Made by a program: the position numbers and the translations under genes. From assembly GCF_016545825.1 (NCBI RefSeq), contig NC_052616.1, forward strand, positions 3,534,001 through 3,598,000: a DNA stretch of 64,000 nt. Direction: 5' to 3'. The stretch comes from Eucalyptus grandis. Lineage: Eukaryota > Streptophyta > Magnoliopsida > Myrtales > Myrtaceae. Numbering within the stretch: the first letter of the stretch is position 1; each line of letters starts with the position of its first letter. Shown in pieces: positions 50,541 through 61,987 of the stretch. The notes beneath the pieces are model-generated. The model searched no databases, had not been told where the DNA came from, and saw nothing but the letters and a program-made list of their open reading frames with translations.

Positions 50541-52332
50541 TAATAAAAGTCATTTACAAATGCAAATTTTACCAAACGGTATTTTGGCAAAAGTTGTTTC
50601 TCAATGTAAATTTTACCAAACGTTATTTGCAATTCGAAAAACCCTATTCATCCAAAGGTATTTAAATGCATTTTCTAAAAGCCAAACCAAACATGCCCTT
50701 AGTGGGTCTCCAAAAAAATTCACTTTCATCCTAGACAATAATTCTTGCCTCGGGTGATGCGCCAGAGTCTTTGGAAGAGTAAGTTGGGCGCGGGCTCGGG
50801 ACCGCCCGGATGAAAAGGTGCCGATGCCTCGTGTGGGAGTTGACAGACACCGGACCGATTATAGGTCTACAAACTTTTGGTTTTAGGTCTCCGTGAATTT
50901 CTGCAAGAAAACTTCTGGCTGTAGGCAATCAATTCTTGCTTTTAAGTTTAGACGACTATGCTTGCATTGTCTTTTATTGAGATTCGATTTGGCGAGTTGT
51001 GGAGTGCATGCATTTAGAATACATGCCGTCGCATAAATATGCATACTTTTCTACTTCTTTGTAAGTTTTTGAACATTTATGTTCTCTTATGTTATATATT
51101 TTATTTACCAACATTTTTTTATTTTGTCAATTAACCGTTGTAATTTGATATAAAATTTTATTCAAGCAACATTTTCACTTGAAGAACTTCAAGTGAGTTA
51201 TATGGACAAGTATGGGTTTTGATAGAGTGAGTTGATTGCGAAAGAGACCAAATCTCCAAATCCTCCTTCTCCTCCCTCCTGCAGAGGATACCAAAATCTC
51301 CAAGGCCTCCTCCATTGACGAAGGTCATGAAGCGCGGTGGTGACTGGAAGGAAGGCAGCAACCCGTGGTCGGGATAACTTATGGACACTGGTTTGGTCAA
51401 GAACATGACGAGACATTGGCGAGGTGAATTTCGTCCATGGTTAATGAATTTCAGCGATATTTACAATTAGGTCACTAAACTTTTGTACTTTCACTTAGTC
51501 CATTAAAATTTCAACTTTTTGCAATTTGTATACTTTGGCCCAAAAACACCCACTTTTCATACGAATTGTTGACATGGCGCCACAATGTTGATGACATGCC
51601 ACCTAGCCATGTGTCCGCTCCATCAACATTTCATAAAAAAAAATTGATCGGATTCCAGTTTGCTTTCATATTTTTTTTTGGCCACATAAAATAGTAATTT
51701 GCTTCTTTAGATCTATAATTTTTTTTTTCAGATCCATCGTTTCTATCTTTTTTTCGCCTACGTCAAAGTGGATTCAATAGGTATAGAGGCCGGGTGGCAA
51801 GGCAACTCAAACAATGAACCCTCTGTTGTCCGACTAGATTTGGGTTGGGCTTGGATTGGACCAACTACAAATAAATTTCATTGTATCGCATGAATTAGAC
51901 AAGTCATTATGCGTTAATTAAGCCGATCTAATCCAAAGATAAAGGTGACACAATTCTAATTTGACGTGGTCCTTTTGTGCGCCATCTTTGAGCTGAGATG
52001 AGCTGATCTTCTTATGATCGATTGTGCCAAGAAAACAACAAATAAGACGGAATTAGTGGTCCATATGACGCATCTATTTTGTGAAAAAATTTATATGGAC
52101 CCAAATCCTGTGAACTAACTCCATCTCCACCATCGAGTACCGTGGCCACCATATAGCCCACGTGGATAATTGATATTAAGGTGCATATGGTAATTATTCC
52201 AATCTCCTAAAAAGAAACTCCAGGGTTTCTTTATGATTCAATGAGCTAGATTGCTTGCTACTTTCATCTAAAGGTCATGATTGTTTTATGATATAATTAT
52301 GTTAAATTTCACTATGGCTATATATATGTTTA
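50541..52332. other. intergenic DNA right of the MULE
   Basis: 50541-50705 repeats the phrase ttaccaaacg with variants, like the repeat at 54.06-54.24 kb, and ends ccaaacatgccctta, a hAT/MITE-like end. At 51455-51660 a phrase with 'ggtcactaaacttttg' resembles one end of another MULE-type repeat. No gene. Confidence 0.45.
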
Positions 52333-53649
52333 ATCTTTGTATTAATTTAGTGATGCAGATTTCTCAAATTATAAAACCTACTGGCAATCTTTTAATGCCA
52401 TAACATTTAGGCCCAAAAGTCATGGGCTCAACAAAGGTCTCCCAGCTTCTAAATTTTCTCAACATTAGTCAGCCCAATCGTGGTTTTCTTTTGTCTGTTC
52501 ATCCTTCAAGATCGGTCTGCTGAGGAGAATATTTTTAGTTGCTTGGTCTTCTCGTCATCACTTCCCATTTCTATTTTTCCATGTACTGTTGGGAATGTAA
52601 AAAAGTTAATTTACGCAATCAAATCTCGAAGTTATTGCAAATAATATAAGATAGTTACATGAATAGTTTGTACTCAAATACGTTATAATAGTGTCTCATA
52701 TCTCTCTCTCTCTATATTAAAATTTATGAATTGATTTATGTACCAAAATCTATCTTGAGACAGGGATCAATATATCCGACACGGTGACTCCTCACGATCG
52801 GAAAATCAATGTTGAGAGTTATGATATCTTGTGATCTACCTTTTTGATTTGGGTGTAATGGGTATCATTGAAAATCTCATAATGAGTATAACCTAGATTC
52901 ACGTCCAACTTTGGTCAAACTTTGGATCGAAAAATTAGATGCCTACGCTCTTCTTTATCATTCTTGGAAAAATTTCCATTTGCTCCTCTACCTTGGTGGC
53001 AATCATAGCTAAGTTTCACAAGTCAAGAAATGTTTTAAAACTAAATCAATGAAAATTTGCTCATTGCTTTGAACTGGGCCCTATGTCCATTTCTTTCTGT
53101 AGCGCCACGAGCTTTGACCTTTCGCATGGAAAAATTGTCTAATCAATTTATGAGCCTGTCAATTGACACAATCATTATCAACCATTTGATGGACAATGAT
53201 CGTGGTCCATTGGATTGTCTGAATTGATGTCAAACGTCTGATTGGGGCTGACAACTTTGTCACCGGTTAGCCCATGGCGGGGTATGGTGATGCTGATCTT
53301 CTTGTTTCCGTGAGAAAAGGATAACGGGTCAAACACTGCATATAAAAGATTCCAACTAAGGTATACAAAGTCCAAGAGTCCAACGTATTGAATTCACATT
53401 TTTCTTTGGGGGTCAAGTGTTATAAAATTCAATGGCGTTCTTTCCTACTGTAATTTAGGATAATAAGATTCAACTTAGGCTTCAAATGATTTGGAATTTT
53501 TTTTGCTAAAAATAATTATCTGTATCGTTTACAAAAATGAATAAATGAAAAATATTTTTATTGTTCATGAAAATATGTAGGTGTAAATTGTTCTTGATAA
53601 TGAAATTTTTTTTCATTGATTAATTATTTCAAGCAATATAAGCGAACCA

Positions 53650-54240
53650 TTTAATGGCTTGTTTAGTTTAGCTAGTCTCTACTAGTATTTGACTTTTAAC
53701 ATTTAGAAACTAGTTTTATTCTTCTAGAACTACCCTCACCAATCCTTTTGTTTTCTGGTTTTGTCCTTCATTATTGCTCATCTTTTTTTAGCAAGGGTAG
53801 CTGTGGCCAGTAAGGCTAGATCAAGCCAGCGAAGGGCCGATGAGGGGTTGGTGAAGTCATGTGATGGCTGCTTGGGCGAGCGACCTTAGGCGTCACAACC
53901 TAGGCGGCCATTGCTGGGGTCACGCCACCTCAGGCCTCGTTGCTTGGGGTTAAGTGACCTCGCCGAGGGTCATCCAACCTTAGGTGACGGCCCTCGGCGC
54001 TAGATTTGACTCGTTGGCGGCTTTAGCCATTTGTTGGAGGGTTTGATTTTTTTAATTAAAAATGAAAATTAGATCCAAAATCCCTTTGCAAAAAATATTT
54101 GCCAAACACTATTCAGGACAAAGTAGCTTTACAAAGGATTTTTCACCAAACGTAATTTGCATTTTCCCAAGAGGTTTTAGGTCAAAGGCATTTGCATTTT
54201 TCCAAGGCTCATTTGAAGCAATGCTTCGTTTAACCTTAAA
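53650..54240. repeat. MITE-like block with GC-rich core (copy A)
   Basis: A GC-rich core (53810-54010, with gggcgagcgaccttaggcg) lies between AT-rich arms; the right arm has repeated 'ccaaac' words. Related text flanks the 8.5-kb MULE. Ends not defined. Copy B has it at 59788-61365, interrupted by another element. Confidence 0.45.
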
Positions 54241-54513
54241 GTAAGATAAATAGGAATTAAAACACCAAACAGAAATTGTATAATTACCAAATATAAAGAG
54301 TTACAAAATCCTGGGAATTCTTGAAAATTAACAAGGAAATCTGACGATAAAAAAAAAAAAACTGAACGAGCTAAAATGAACGCAGAAAATAGGCCAAAAA
54401 ATATAAAATTTGACTGAAATTACGAAGACAAAGGATTTTGGGACCGTAAAATGGCAAAATAAAAATAAAAATGAATAACAACCTTGCACTCGAGATAGTT
54501 CTTCAAATTGGTA

Positions 54514-55533
54514 GGGATATATTCAAGTAGAAGTCCTAAAACTTGTCCGAAAGTGCAATTGAGTCCTAAAACTTACAAAAAGTTCAATCAAGTCCTAAAA
54601 CTTGTCAAGTTGGTTCAATTGAGTCCTAAAATTAACACCATCAAAAAAGTTAATGGAAATTGCCGATGTGGTGCTCACATCATATTTTAAATGATTTTTA
54701 TTTTATTTTTTAAATGGCTTTTTAAAATTATTTTTATTCCAAATCTTTAAAAAGTAGATTAAAAACTAAAAAGGAAATCTAAATTTATTTAAAAAAAAAA
54801 ATAAAACTGTTCAAAAAAAAAAAAAAAAGGGCACCGGTGGACTTCCGCCGCCCATCGCCGGGAGGGGCCGGCGACGGTTGCCGGCCCGGGCGGGGTGGCC
54901 GGCTCACGGGGGGCCGGCGATCGTCGCCGCCCGGGCGAGGCCTTGTCGGCCCGCTGGGGCCGGCGAGGCTCGCCGGGGTGGGTGACGGCCGCCGTCCCTC
55001 GCCCGGGGCCGAGCAACCGTCGCCCGCCCCGGGCGAGGCCTTGTCGGCCCTCGCTGGGGCCGAGCGACCGTTGCCCGCCCGGGCGAGGCCTCGTCGGCCT
55101 CGCCCGGGGCCACCGAGGGCCGCCCACCCCGCCCGGGGCCGACGACCGTCGCTCGGCCCTCCGGCGATGGGCGGCGGCGGCGGCGGCGGCGGCGGGGAGA
55201 AGAGCCCCGATTTTTTAAAAACAATTTTAAAAATAAATTTTATAACTTTTCTTTTTAATTTTTGGTGAAAATAAGATAAAATGAATAAATCTAATTTTTA
55301 GTTTTTAATTTTTTTTTAAATGAATAAAAAAATCATTAAAAAAATCCACGTGGAAAATAAAAATAATTTAAAATGACACGTCAGCATTTTTAACGGAAAA
55401 AGCTAACGGTGTTAACTTTAGGACTCAATTGAACTAATTTGACAAGTTTTAGGACTTGATTGAACTTTTTGTAAGTTTTAGGACTCAATTGCACTTTCTG
55501 GACAAGTTTTAGGACTTCTACTGAACATATCCC
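54514..55533. mobile_element. non-autonomous MULE, 1,020 bp, related to the 8.5-kb MULE
   Basis: Ends gggatatattcaagtagaag and, inverted, gggatatgttcagtagaag; perfect 9-bp target duplication aaattggta at 54505-54513 and 55534-55542. Copy B of the tandem duplication keeps the empty site at about 61634-61642. Subterminal repeats of gtcctaaaacttg and caattgagtcc match those of the 42002-50531 element. The core (54830-55200) is extremely GC-rich with (GGC)n and inverted ccgccgcccatcgccg / cggcgatgggcggcgg; its open frames are compositional and not genes. Confidence 0.95.
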
Positions 55534-55881
55534 AAATTGGTATTATGGATTCTCTAACTCCTCTCAGATCAAAATTTACAGTATTTGATTTGTGCAAACT
55601 CTTGTTCCGATTTCGCCTTGCAATTCTTCACTAATCTGGACGTTCTAGAAAATCTTTAGAAATAGTGTATGCATCAAATTGGACTTTGGTTGTCACGAAT
55701 ATTATTGTACAAAGTAAAACTTATTTTTATTCATGGGTCTTGAACAACAGTCCAGCCTTTTGGTGTACTAAATTGTGGTCTTTTGGATGCATCATATTTA
55801 AACGGTGAATCTAATGTTTGGTTGGAACTTAAGAAGACCATCATCTGGTCTTTCTGCTCTCTCTATCTTAATAGATCAAGT

Positions 55882-58467
55882 ATGGAAGTAACCCTACCAA
55901 ACTTGAGAATGAATTCAATCTTAGCTTTTGTCAGCCTCATTTTCTTCATTTATCGAACTCACTCCAACACTTCTATTGCCTATGCTTCCTATCCTGGAAA
56001 TGAAATGGACAGGGCGGCATTGCTTGCCTTTAAAGACAAGATGATTGAAGATCCTCTAGGGATCATGAGTTCTTGGAAGGAGTCCGTTAGTCGTTAACCG
56101 GCCCGACCGAGCTTGGAAGCATCTCAAAATAAAAATCCTTACTTAACATTACAAAAATCTAATATTACGCATCCCCTCTTCTGCATACAATCTTAGATCA
56201 CTTGTACCCTTGATGCAAGGGGTAACAGCCTACATCTTCCACATCTCTAGGGGCTTTACCTTCAAGAAAATCAATTTTCAGGGCAAGGACCGCATTCATT
56301 GCCTAACACTATTGGACTAGAAGAGCTTATTCTCACTTTTAATAGCTTCACGGGGTACGTTCCTACCAATCTTGGAAACTTGAGGGATCTTACCACGATT
56401 AGTTTAAGCAATAACAGGTTACAAATAGGTCTGACGGCTTAAGTTTTCTCACTGATTTTACGAACTTCACAAAATTGAAAAAGTTAGATTTCAGCAACAA
56501 CAAATTAAGAGGAGAAATACCTACTTCCTTGCCAATTTGACGAATACGCTTCAGGTCTTAATCCTAGGGTCAAATCAGATCATAGGTAATATCCCTCAAG
56601 AAAATGAGAAGTTGAATGGCTACAAATCTTGTCATTATACGACAATATCATCAACGGTGAGATTCCCCATGGCATTGGTAAGGCCCAACATGTGACCTAT
56701 CTTTTACTATGGGGTAATAGGATTTCGGGGACAATTCCATTCTCTCTTGGGTACATCACCCAATTGCTTCGCTTGGAGATTATGAAAAACCAATAAGAAG
56801 GCGATATTCCTCGGTGTCGACAATTGCAAAGACTAACACTATCAAATAATGGTACAATACCTAAAGAGGTCATCAGCCTTTCTTCTTTGGCCCTCAATTT
56901 CCTTTGTTGCTTGAAATTCCTTAATAGGGCCATTACCCCTTGAAGTGGGTAACATGAGCGAAATTTTAGATTTCAGCCTCTTTGACAACAAGCTGATTGG
57001 AGAAATACCAAGCACTTTGTCCTAGTGTCTAATGCTGCTAAGCTTGAACATGGTAGGCAATTTATTTGAAGGAAGTATACTGTCTTCTCTAAGGACCCTA
57101 ATTGGCCTTCAGTACCTCAATCTCTCAAGAAATAGATTGTTCGGTCAAATTGCCATCTATTTCGAAAATTTCACTATGCTCGAAGTGCTGGATCTATCCT
57201 TTAACAGCCTTGACAGAGAGCTACCAAGGGATGGAATTTTTAGAGATACAAAATGCATATCAATAATTGGAAACGAAGAACTATGTTAGGGCATCAATGA
57301 ACTTGGACTTCTCGCATACAAAGTCCGTGATGCGAAGAAGCAGAGAAAGCTTCCAAAACTGAAATTATCTATTGTAGTAACTTTCTTGTTTTTAATCGTG
57401 TTGACATGCTTCATTGTTGTTGTGTACCGCATGAGGAAATCTAGGATGAGACCTAGCAGCTGCACCGCCAATAGAGAAGCACTTCCAAAAGGTTTCCTAT
57501 GCAAAGCTCCACCAAGCGACCGATGAGTTCTCGCCATCCAATTTGACTGGCCAAGGGAGTCATGGTTTTGTGTATGGAATTGTTAAATTATGACTCGAGT
57601 TTGAACGTTTGCAAAACGTGATTTGTTTGGATATCGTGGGACTTCATGAAGATTTACATAAAGAATTGCAGGTCTTCTTTTCTTTTTAACGGACGGTCGA
57701 AACCCTACGAAACAGAAAAAGGAAAGCCGCGTGAAGTTCCTCTGCATGAAGAATTGTAAGTGGTGGGCCCAAGGCCAAAAGTTTGACCTTGGGCACACAC
57801 ACTCCACGCCAATGAAGAAGTCTCTGCACGTAGACAAAATAGGTGGGCCCAAGTCAAGAATTTGACTTTTCTTGGGCACACACCTATTTACTTTTTCGGC
57901 GTGCACGAAGACCTACGTAAAAGAACCCTACGTAGAGAGGAGCCGCACATCAGAGAAGCTGCACGCCGCTGAGAGAGAGGAAAGCCACACATTGAAGCGC
58001 GTTTTTACTCTGAGTGCTGTGAGTGTTCTGTTCGTGAGAAACATTCATAGGTGCTAAGTGCTTGGTTTTGAGTCTCCGTATTTTTCGTGTGACGAAATTT
58101 ATTTGTGATTTACATTCAAAAAAGATTGATTTATTGGGTGTAATTGGGGCTTGGGAAACACCGAGAAAGTATTTGAGTGACTTGAGTGTGTAATCTTGAT
58201 CGCTTAATTTATAGTGAAATTTGCTGCTGTTCTTCTCGTGGACGTAGGTCTTTACGACTGAACTACGTAAATCTGGTGTTTGATTTATTTTCTTTTTCTG
58301 TCTATATTTTGTTTGATCGCTCGCCACATCGCAATAGGAGGAATACTAGAGGAAATCGACTGGTGGCAATGAAAGTGCTCAACCTAAATCGAAAGGGGGC
58401 TTTTAACAACTTCTTAGTAGAATGTGAAGTGCTAAGAAACATTCACCATCGAAATCCGGTCACATTA
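55882..58467 (+). pseudogene. LRR receptor-like kinase pseudogene, copy A
   Basis: Remnant of a class XII (EFR / At3g47570-like) receptor kinase. From the ATG at 55882: signal peptide (LAFVSLIFFIYRTHS), LRRNT_2 domain (DRAALLAFKDKMIEDPLGIM), then a stop after SVSR. LRR pieces follow in several frames (IGLEELILTFNSFTGYVP, LLLWGNRISGTIPFSLG, LQYLNLSRNRLFGQI), then GIFRDTKCISIIGNEELC, the typical end of the ectodomain, and a membrane segment (LSIVVTFLFLIVLTCFIVVVY, about 57365-57430). The kinase start (GQGSHGFVYG) is cut by a solo LTR, resumes at 58341, and ends at the duplication junction after EVLRNIHHRN. Many stops are shared with copy B. Confidence 0.9.
57581..58336 (+). mobile_element. Copia-type solo LTR in the kinase exon, 756 bp
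   Basis: Interrupts the kinase between FVYG and ILEE codons. Starts TGTTAAATTATG and ends ATCGCAATA; the flanks ggaat and ggagg form an imperfect 5-bp duplication. Near the right end ctcgtggacgtagg and gaactacgtaaatctggtgt are the familiar R/U5 phrases of plant Copia LTRs. No internal genes. Confidence 0.75.
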
Positions 58468-59923
58468 TCTTTGTATTAATTTAGTGATGCTGATTTCTCA
58501 AATTATAAAACCTACTGACAATCTTTTAATGCCATAACATTTAGGCCCAAAAGGTCGTGGGCTCAACAAAGGTCTCCCAGCTTCTAAATTTTCTCAACAT
58601 TAATCAGCCCAATCGTGGTTTTCTTTTGTCTGTTCATCCTTCAAGATCGGTTTGCTGAGGAGAATATATTTAGTTGCTTGGTCTTCTCGTCATCACTTCC
58701 CATTTCTATTTTTCCATGTACTGTTGGGAATGTAAAAAGTTAATTTACGCAATCAAATCTCGAAGTTATTGCAAATAATATAAGATAGTTACATGAATAG
58801 TTTGTACTCAAATACGTTATAATAGTGTCTCATATCTCTCTCTCTCTATATTAAAATTTATGAATTGATTTATGTACCAAAATCTATCTTGAGACAGGGA
58901 TCAATATATCCGACACGGTGACTCCTCACGATCGGAAAATCAATGTTGAGAGTTATGATATCTTGTGATCTACCTTTTTGATTTGGGTGTAATGGGTATC
59001 ATTGAAAATCTCATAATGAGTATAACCTAGATTCACGTCCAACTTTGGTCAAACTTTGGATCGAAAAATTAGATGCCTACGCTCTTCTTTATCATTCTTG
59101 GAAAAATTTCCATTTGCTCCTCTACCTTGGTGGCAATCATAGCTAAGTTTCACAAGTCAAGAAATGTTTTAAAACTAAATCAATGAAAATTTGCTCATTG
59201 CTTTGAACTGGGCCCTATGTCCATTTCTTTCTGTAGCGCCACGAGCTTTGACCTTTCGCATGGAAAATTGTCTAATCAATTTATGAGCCTGTCAATTGAC
59301 ACAATCATTATCAACCATTTGATGGACAATGATCGTGGTCCATTGGATTGTCTGAATTGATGTCAAACGTCTGATTGGGGCTGACAACTTTGTCACCGGT
59401 TAGCCCATGGCGGGGTATGGTGATGCTGATCTTCTTGTTTCCGTGAGAAAAGGATAACGGGTCAAACACTGCATATAAAAGATTCCAACTAAGGTATACA
59501 AAGTCCAAGAGTCCAACGTATTGAATTCACATTTTTCTTTGGGGGGTCATGTGTTATAAAATTCAATGGCGTTCTTTCCTACTGTAATTTAGGATAATAA
59601 GATTCAACTTAGGCTTCAAATGATTTGGAATTTTTTTTGCTAAAAATAATCATCTGTATCGTTTACAAAAATAAATAAATAAAAAATATTTTTATTGTTC
59701 ATGAAAATATATAGGTGTAAATTGTTCTTGATAATGAAAAAACATTTCATTGATTAATTATTTCAAGCAATATAAGCGAACCATTTAATGGCGTGTTTAG
59801 TTTAGCTAGTCCCTACTAGTATTTGACTTTTAACATTTAGAAACTAGTTTTATTCTTCTAGAACTACCCTCACCAATCCTTTTGTTTTCTGGTTTTGTCC
59901 TTCATTATTGCTCATCTTTTTTA

Positions 59924-60900
59924 GGATGTGCGGACCCTCAAGTGCCACAACTTTGGCTAAATGGACACTTAAGTGCCATAACTTACGAAAGGTATACTTA
60001 AGTGTTAAAATCGGAGTAAAATGGATCACTTGAGTGCCACTCCGGCCAAAATCCAGCCAAAACGCCAACATGGCGTTTTTTCGACGAAACGCGCCCAAAA
60101 CGACGCCGTTTTGCACGCTGAGGTGGAAAAATAAAATAAAAATTAATTAAATTAAATTTAGTTAAAATATTAAAAAATAATAATTTTAAAATTAAATTTA
60201 GTCAAAATATTAAAAAAAAATAATTAAAAATTTTAAAAAAAGTTTTAAAAAATTAAAAAAAAAAAAGGCAACGGGGGAGGCGGTGAGGGATCGGCGAGCT
60301 CGCCGCTGGATTTGGGGGCTCGCAGCTGGATCTCGGGGGGCTCGCGGCCCCTCGCTGGTCGGTCGGCGGGGTCGCCGTGGGCCCCGGCTGTGGCCCGGCA
60401 ACCTCGGCCGACCCCCCCGCCGTCGTCGGCCCTTCCCGGCGGCGTGGGGCGGCGGTGGTGGCGGTTGAGGGCTCTCAGCCGCCTCCCCCGTTCCTTTTAT
60501 TTTATTTTATTTTAAATTTTTTAAATTTTTTAAATTTTTTAATTTTTTTAAAGTTTTTAAAATTTTAAAATTATTATTTTTAAAAATATTTTAACTAAAT
60601 TTAATTTTAAAATTATTATTTTTAAATATTTTAACTAAATTTAGTTTTAAATTTAGTTTAATTAATTTTTTAATTTTTTTACCACGTCGCCCCAAAACAA
60701 CGTTGTTTTGGCCACGCGCCGTGTAAAATGACGCCATTTTGGGCGCGTTTTGCTGGAAAACGCCACGTTGGCGTTTTGGCCGGAGTGACACTCAAGTGAT
60801 CCGTTTTTCTTCGAATGTGGCACTTAAGTGTACATTTCGTAAGTTATGGCACTTAAGTGTCCCTTTGGCCAAAGTTATGGCACTTGAAGCGTTCTTTTGT
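59924..60900. mobile_element. non-autonomous inverted-repeat element with GC-rich core
   Basis: Absent from copy A, where the site reads atcttttttta-gcaagg. Long inverted repeats: caagtgccacaactttggc on the left against gccaaagttatggcacttg on the right, plus ggcgttttttcg/acgccgtttt words. Target duplication is T-rich (ttttttta), so ends are uncertain by several bases. The core (60265-60490) is very GC-rich and flanked by AT-rich arms of aaatttagt and ttttaaaa words. Layout resembles Mutator-type MITEs. End sequences differ from the 54514-55533 element. Confidence 0.85.
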
Positions 60901-61987
60901 TTTTTTTTTAGCAAGGGCAACTGGTGAGGGTGGCCAGTAAGGCTAGATCAAGCTAGCGAAGGGCTGATGAGGGGTCGGTGAAGTCATGTGATGGCTGCTT
61001 GGGCGAGCGACCTTAGGCGTCACAACCTAGGCGGCCATTGCTGGGGTCGCGCCACCTCGGGCCTCGTTGCTTGGGGTTAAGTGACCCTCGCTGAGGGTCA
61101 CCCAACCTTAGGTGACGGCCCTCGGCGCTAGATTTGACTCGTTGGTGGCTTTAGCCATTTGCTGGAGGGTTTGATTTTTTTAATTAAAAATGAAAATTAG
61201 ATCCAAAATCCCTTTGCAAAAAATATTTGCCAAACACTATTCAGGACAAAGTAGCTTTACAAAGGATTTTTAACCAAACGTAATTTGCATTTTCCCAAGA
61301 GGTTTTAGGTAAAAGGCATTTGCATTTTTCCAAGGCTCATTTGAAGCAATGCTTCGTTTAACCTTAAAGTAAGATAAATAGGAATTAAAACACCAAACAG
61401 AAATTGTATAATTACCAAATATAAAGAAGAGTTACAAAATCCTGGGAATTCTTGAAAATTAACAAGGAAATCTGACGATAAAAAAAAACTGAACGAGCTA
61501 AAATGAACGCAGAAAATAGGCCCAAAAATATAAAATTTGACTGAAATTACGAAGACGAAGGATTTTGGGACCGTAAAAATGGCAAAATAAAAATAAAAAT
61601 GAATAACAACCTTGCACTCTGAGATAGTTCTTCAAATTGGTATTATGGATTCTCTAACTCCTCTCAGATCAAAATTTACCGTATTTGATCAAATATTGTG
61701 CAAACTCTTGTTCCGATTTCGCCTTGCAATTCTTCACTAATCTGGACGTTCTAGAAAATCTTTAGAAATAGTGTATGCATCAAATTGGACGTTGGTTGTC
61801 ACGAATATTATTGTACAAAGTAAAACTTATTTTTATTCATGGGTCTTGAACAGCAGTCCAGCCTTTTGGTGTACTAAATTGTGGTCTTTTGGATGCATCA
61901 TATTTAAACGGTGAATCTAATGTTTGGTTGGAACTTAAGAAGACCATCATCTGGTCTTTCTGCTCTCTCTATCTTAATAGATCAAGT

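Larger units (their letters stand above)
52333..58467. repeat. tandem duplication, copy A
   Basis: From atctttgtattaatttag at 52333 the sequence matches 58468 onward with few differences, over non-coding DNA, a MITE-like block and the LRR kinase pseudogene. The unit ends at 58467, inside the kinase exon, where copy B begins directly. Copy A holds private insertions at 54514-55533 and 57581-58336 (the latter not testable in B). Confidence 0.93.

Noticed and set aside
52690..52725. Short (TC)n tract as a promoter signal
   Set aside because: Present in both duplicate copies with no gene positioned to use it.
53178..53375. 65-codon frame repeated identically at 59311-59508
   Set aside because: Identity only reflects the tandem duplication; no domain or gene context.
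54789..55268. Overlapping Gly/Arg/Pro-rich open frames on both strands
   Set aside because: Low-complexity GC core of a non-autonomous MULE; no conserved protein feature.
60210..60568. Arg/Gly-rich frames on both strands
   Set aside because: Same reason: GC-rich core of an inverted-repeat element.
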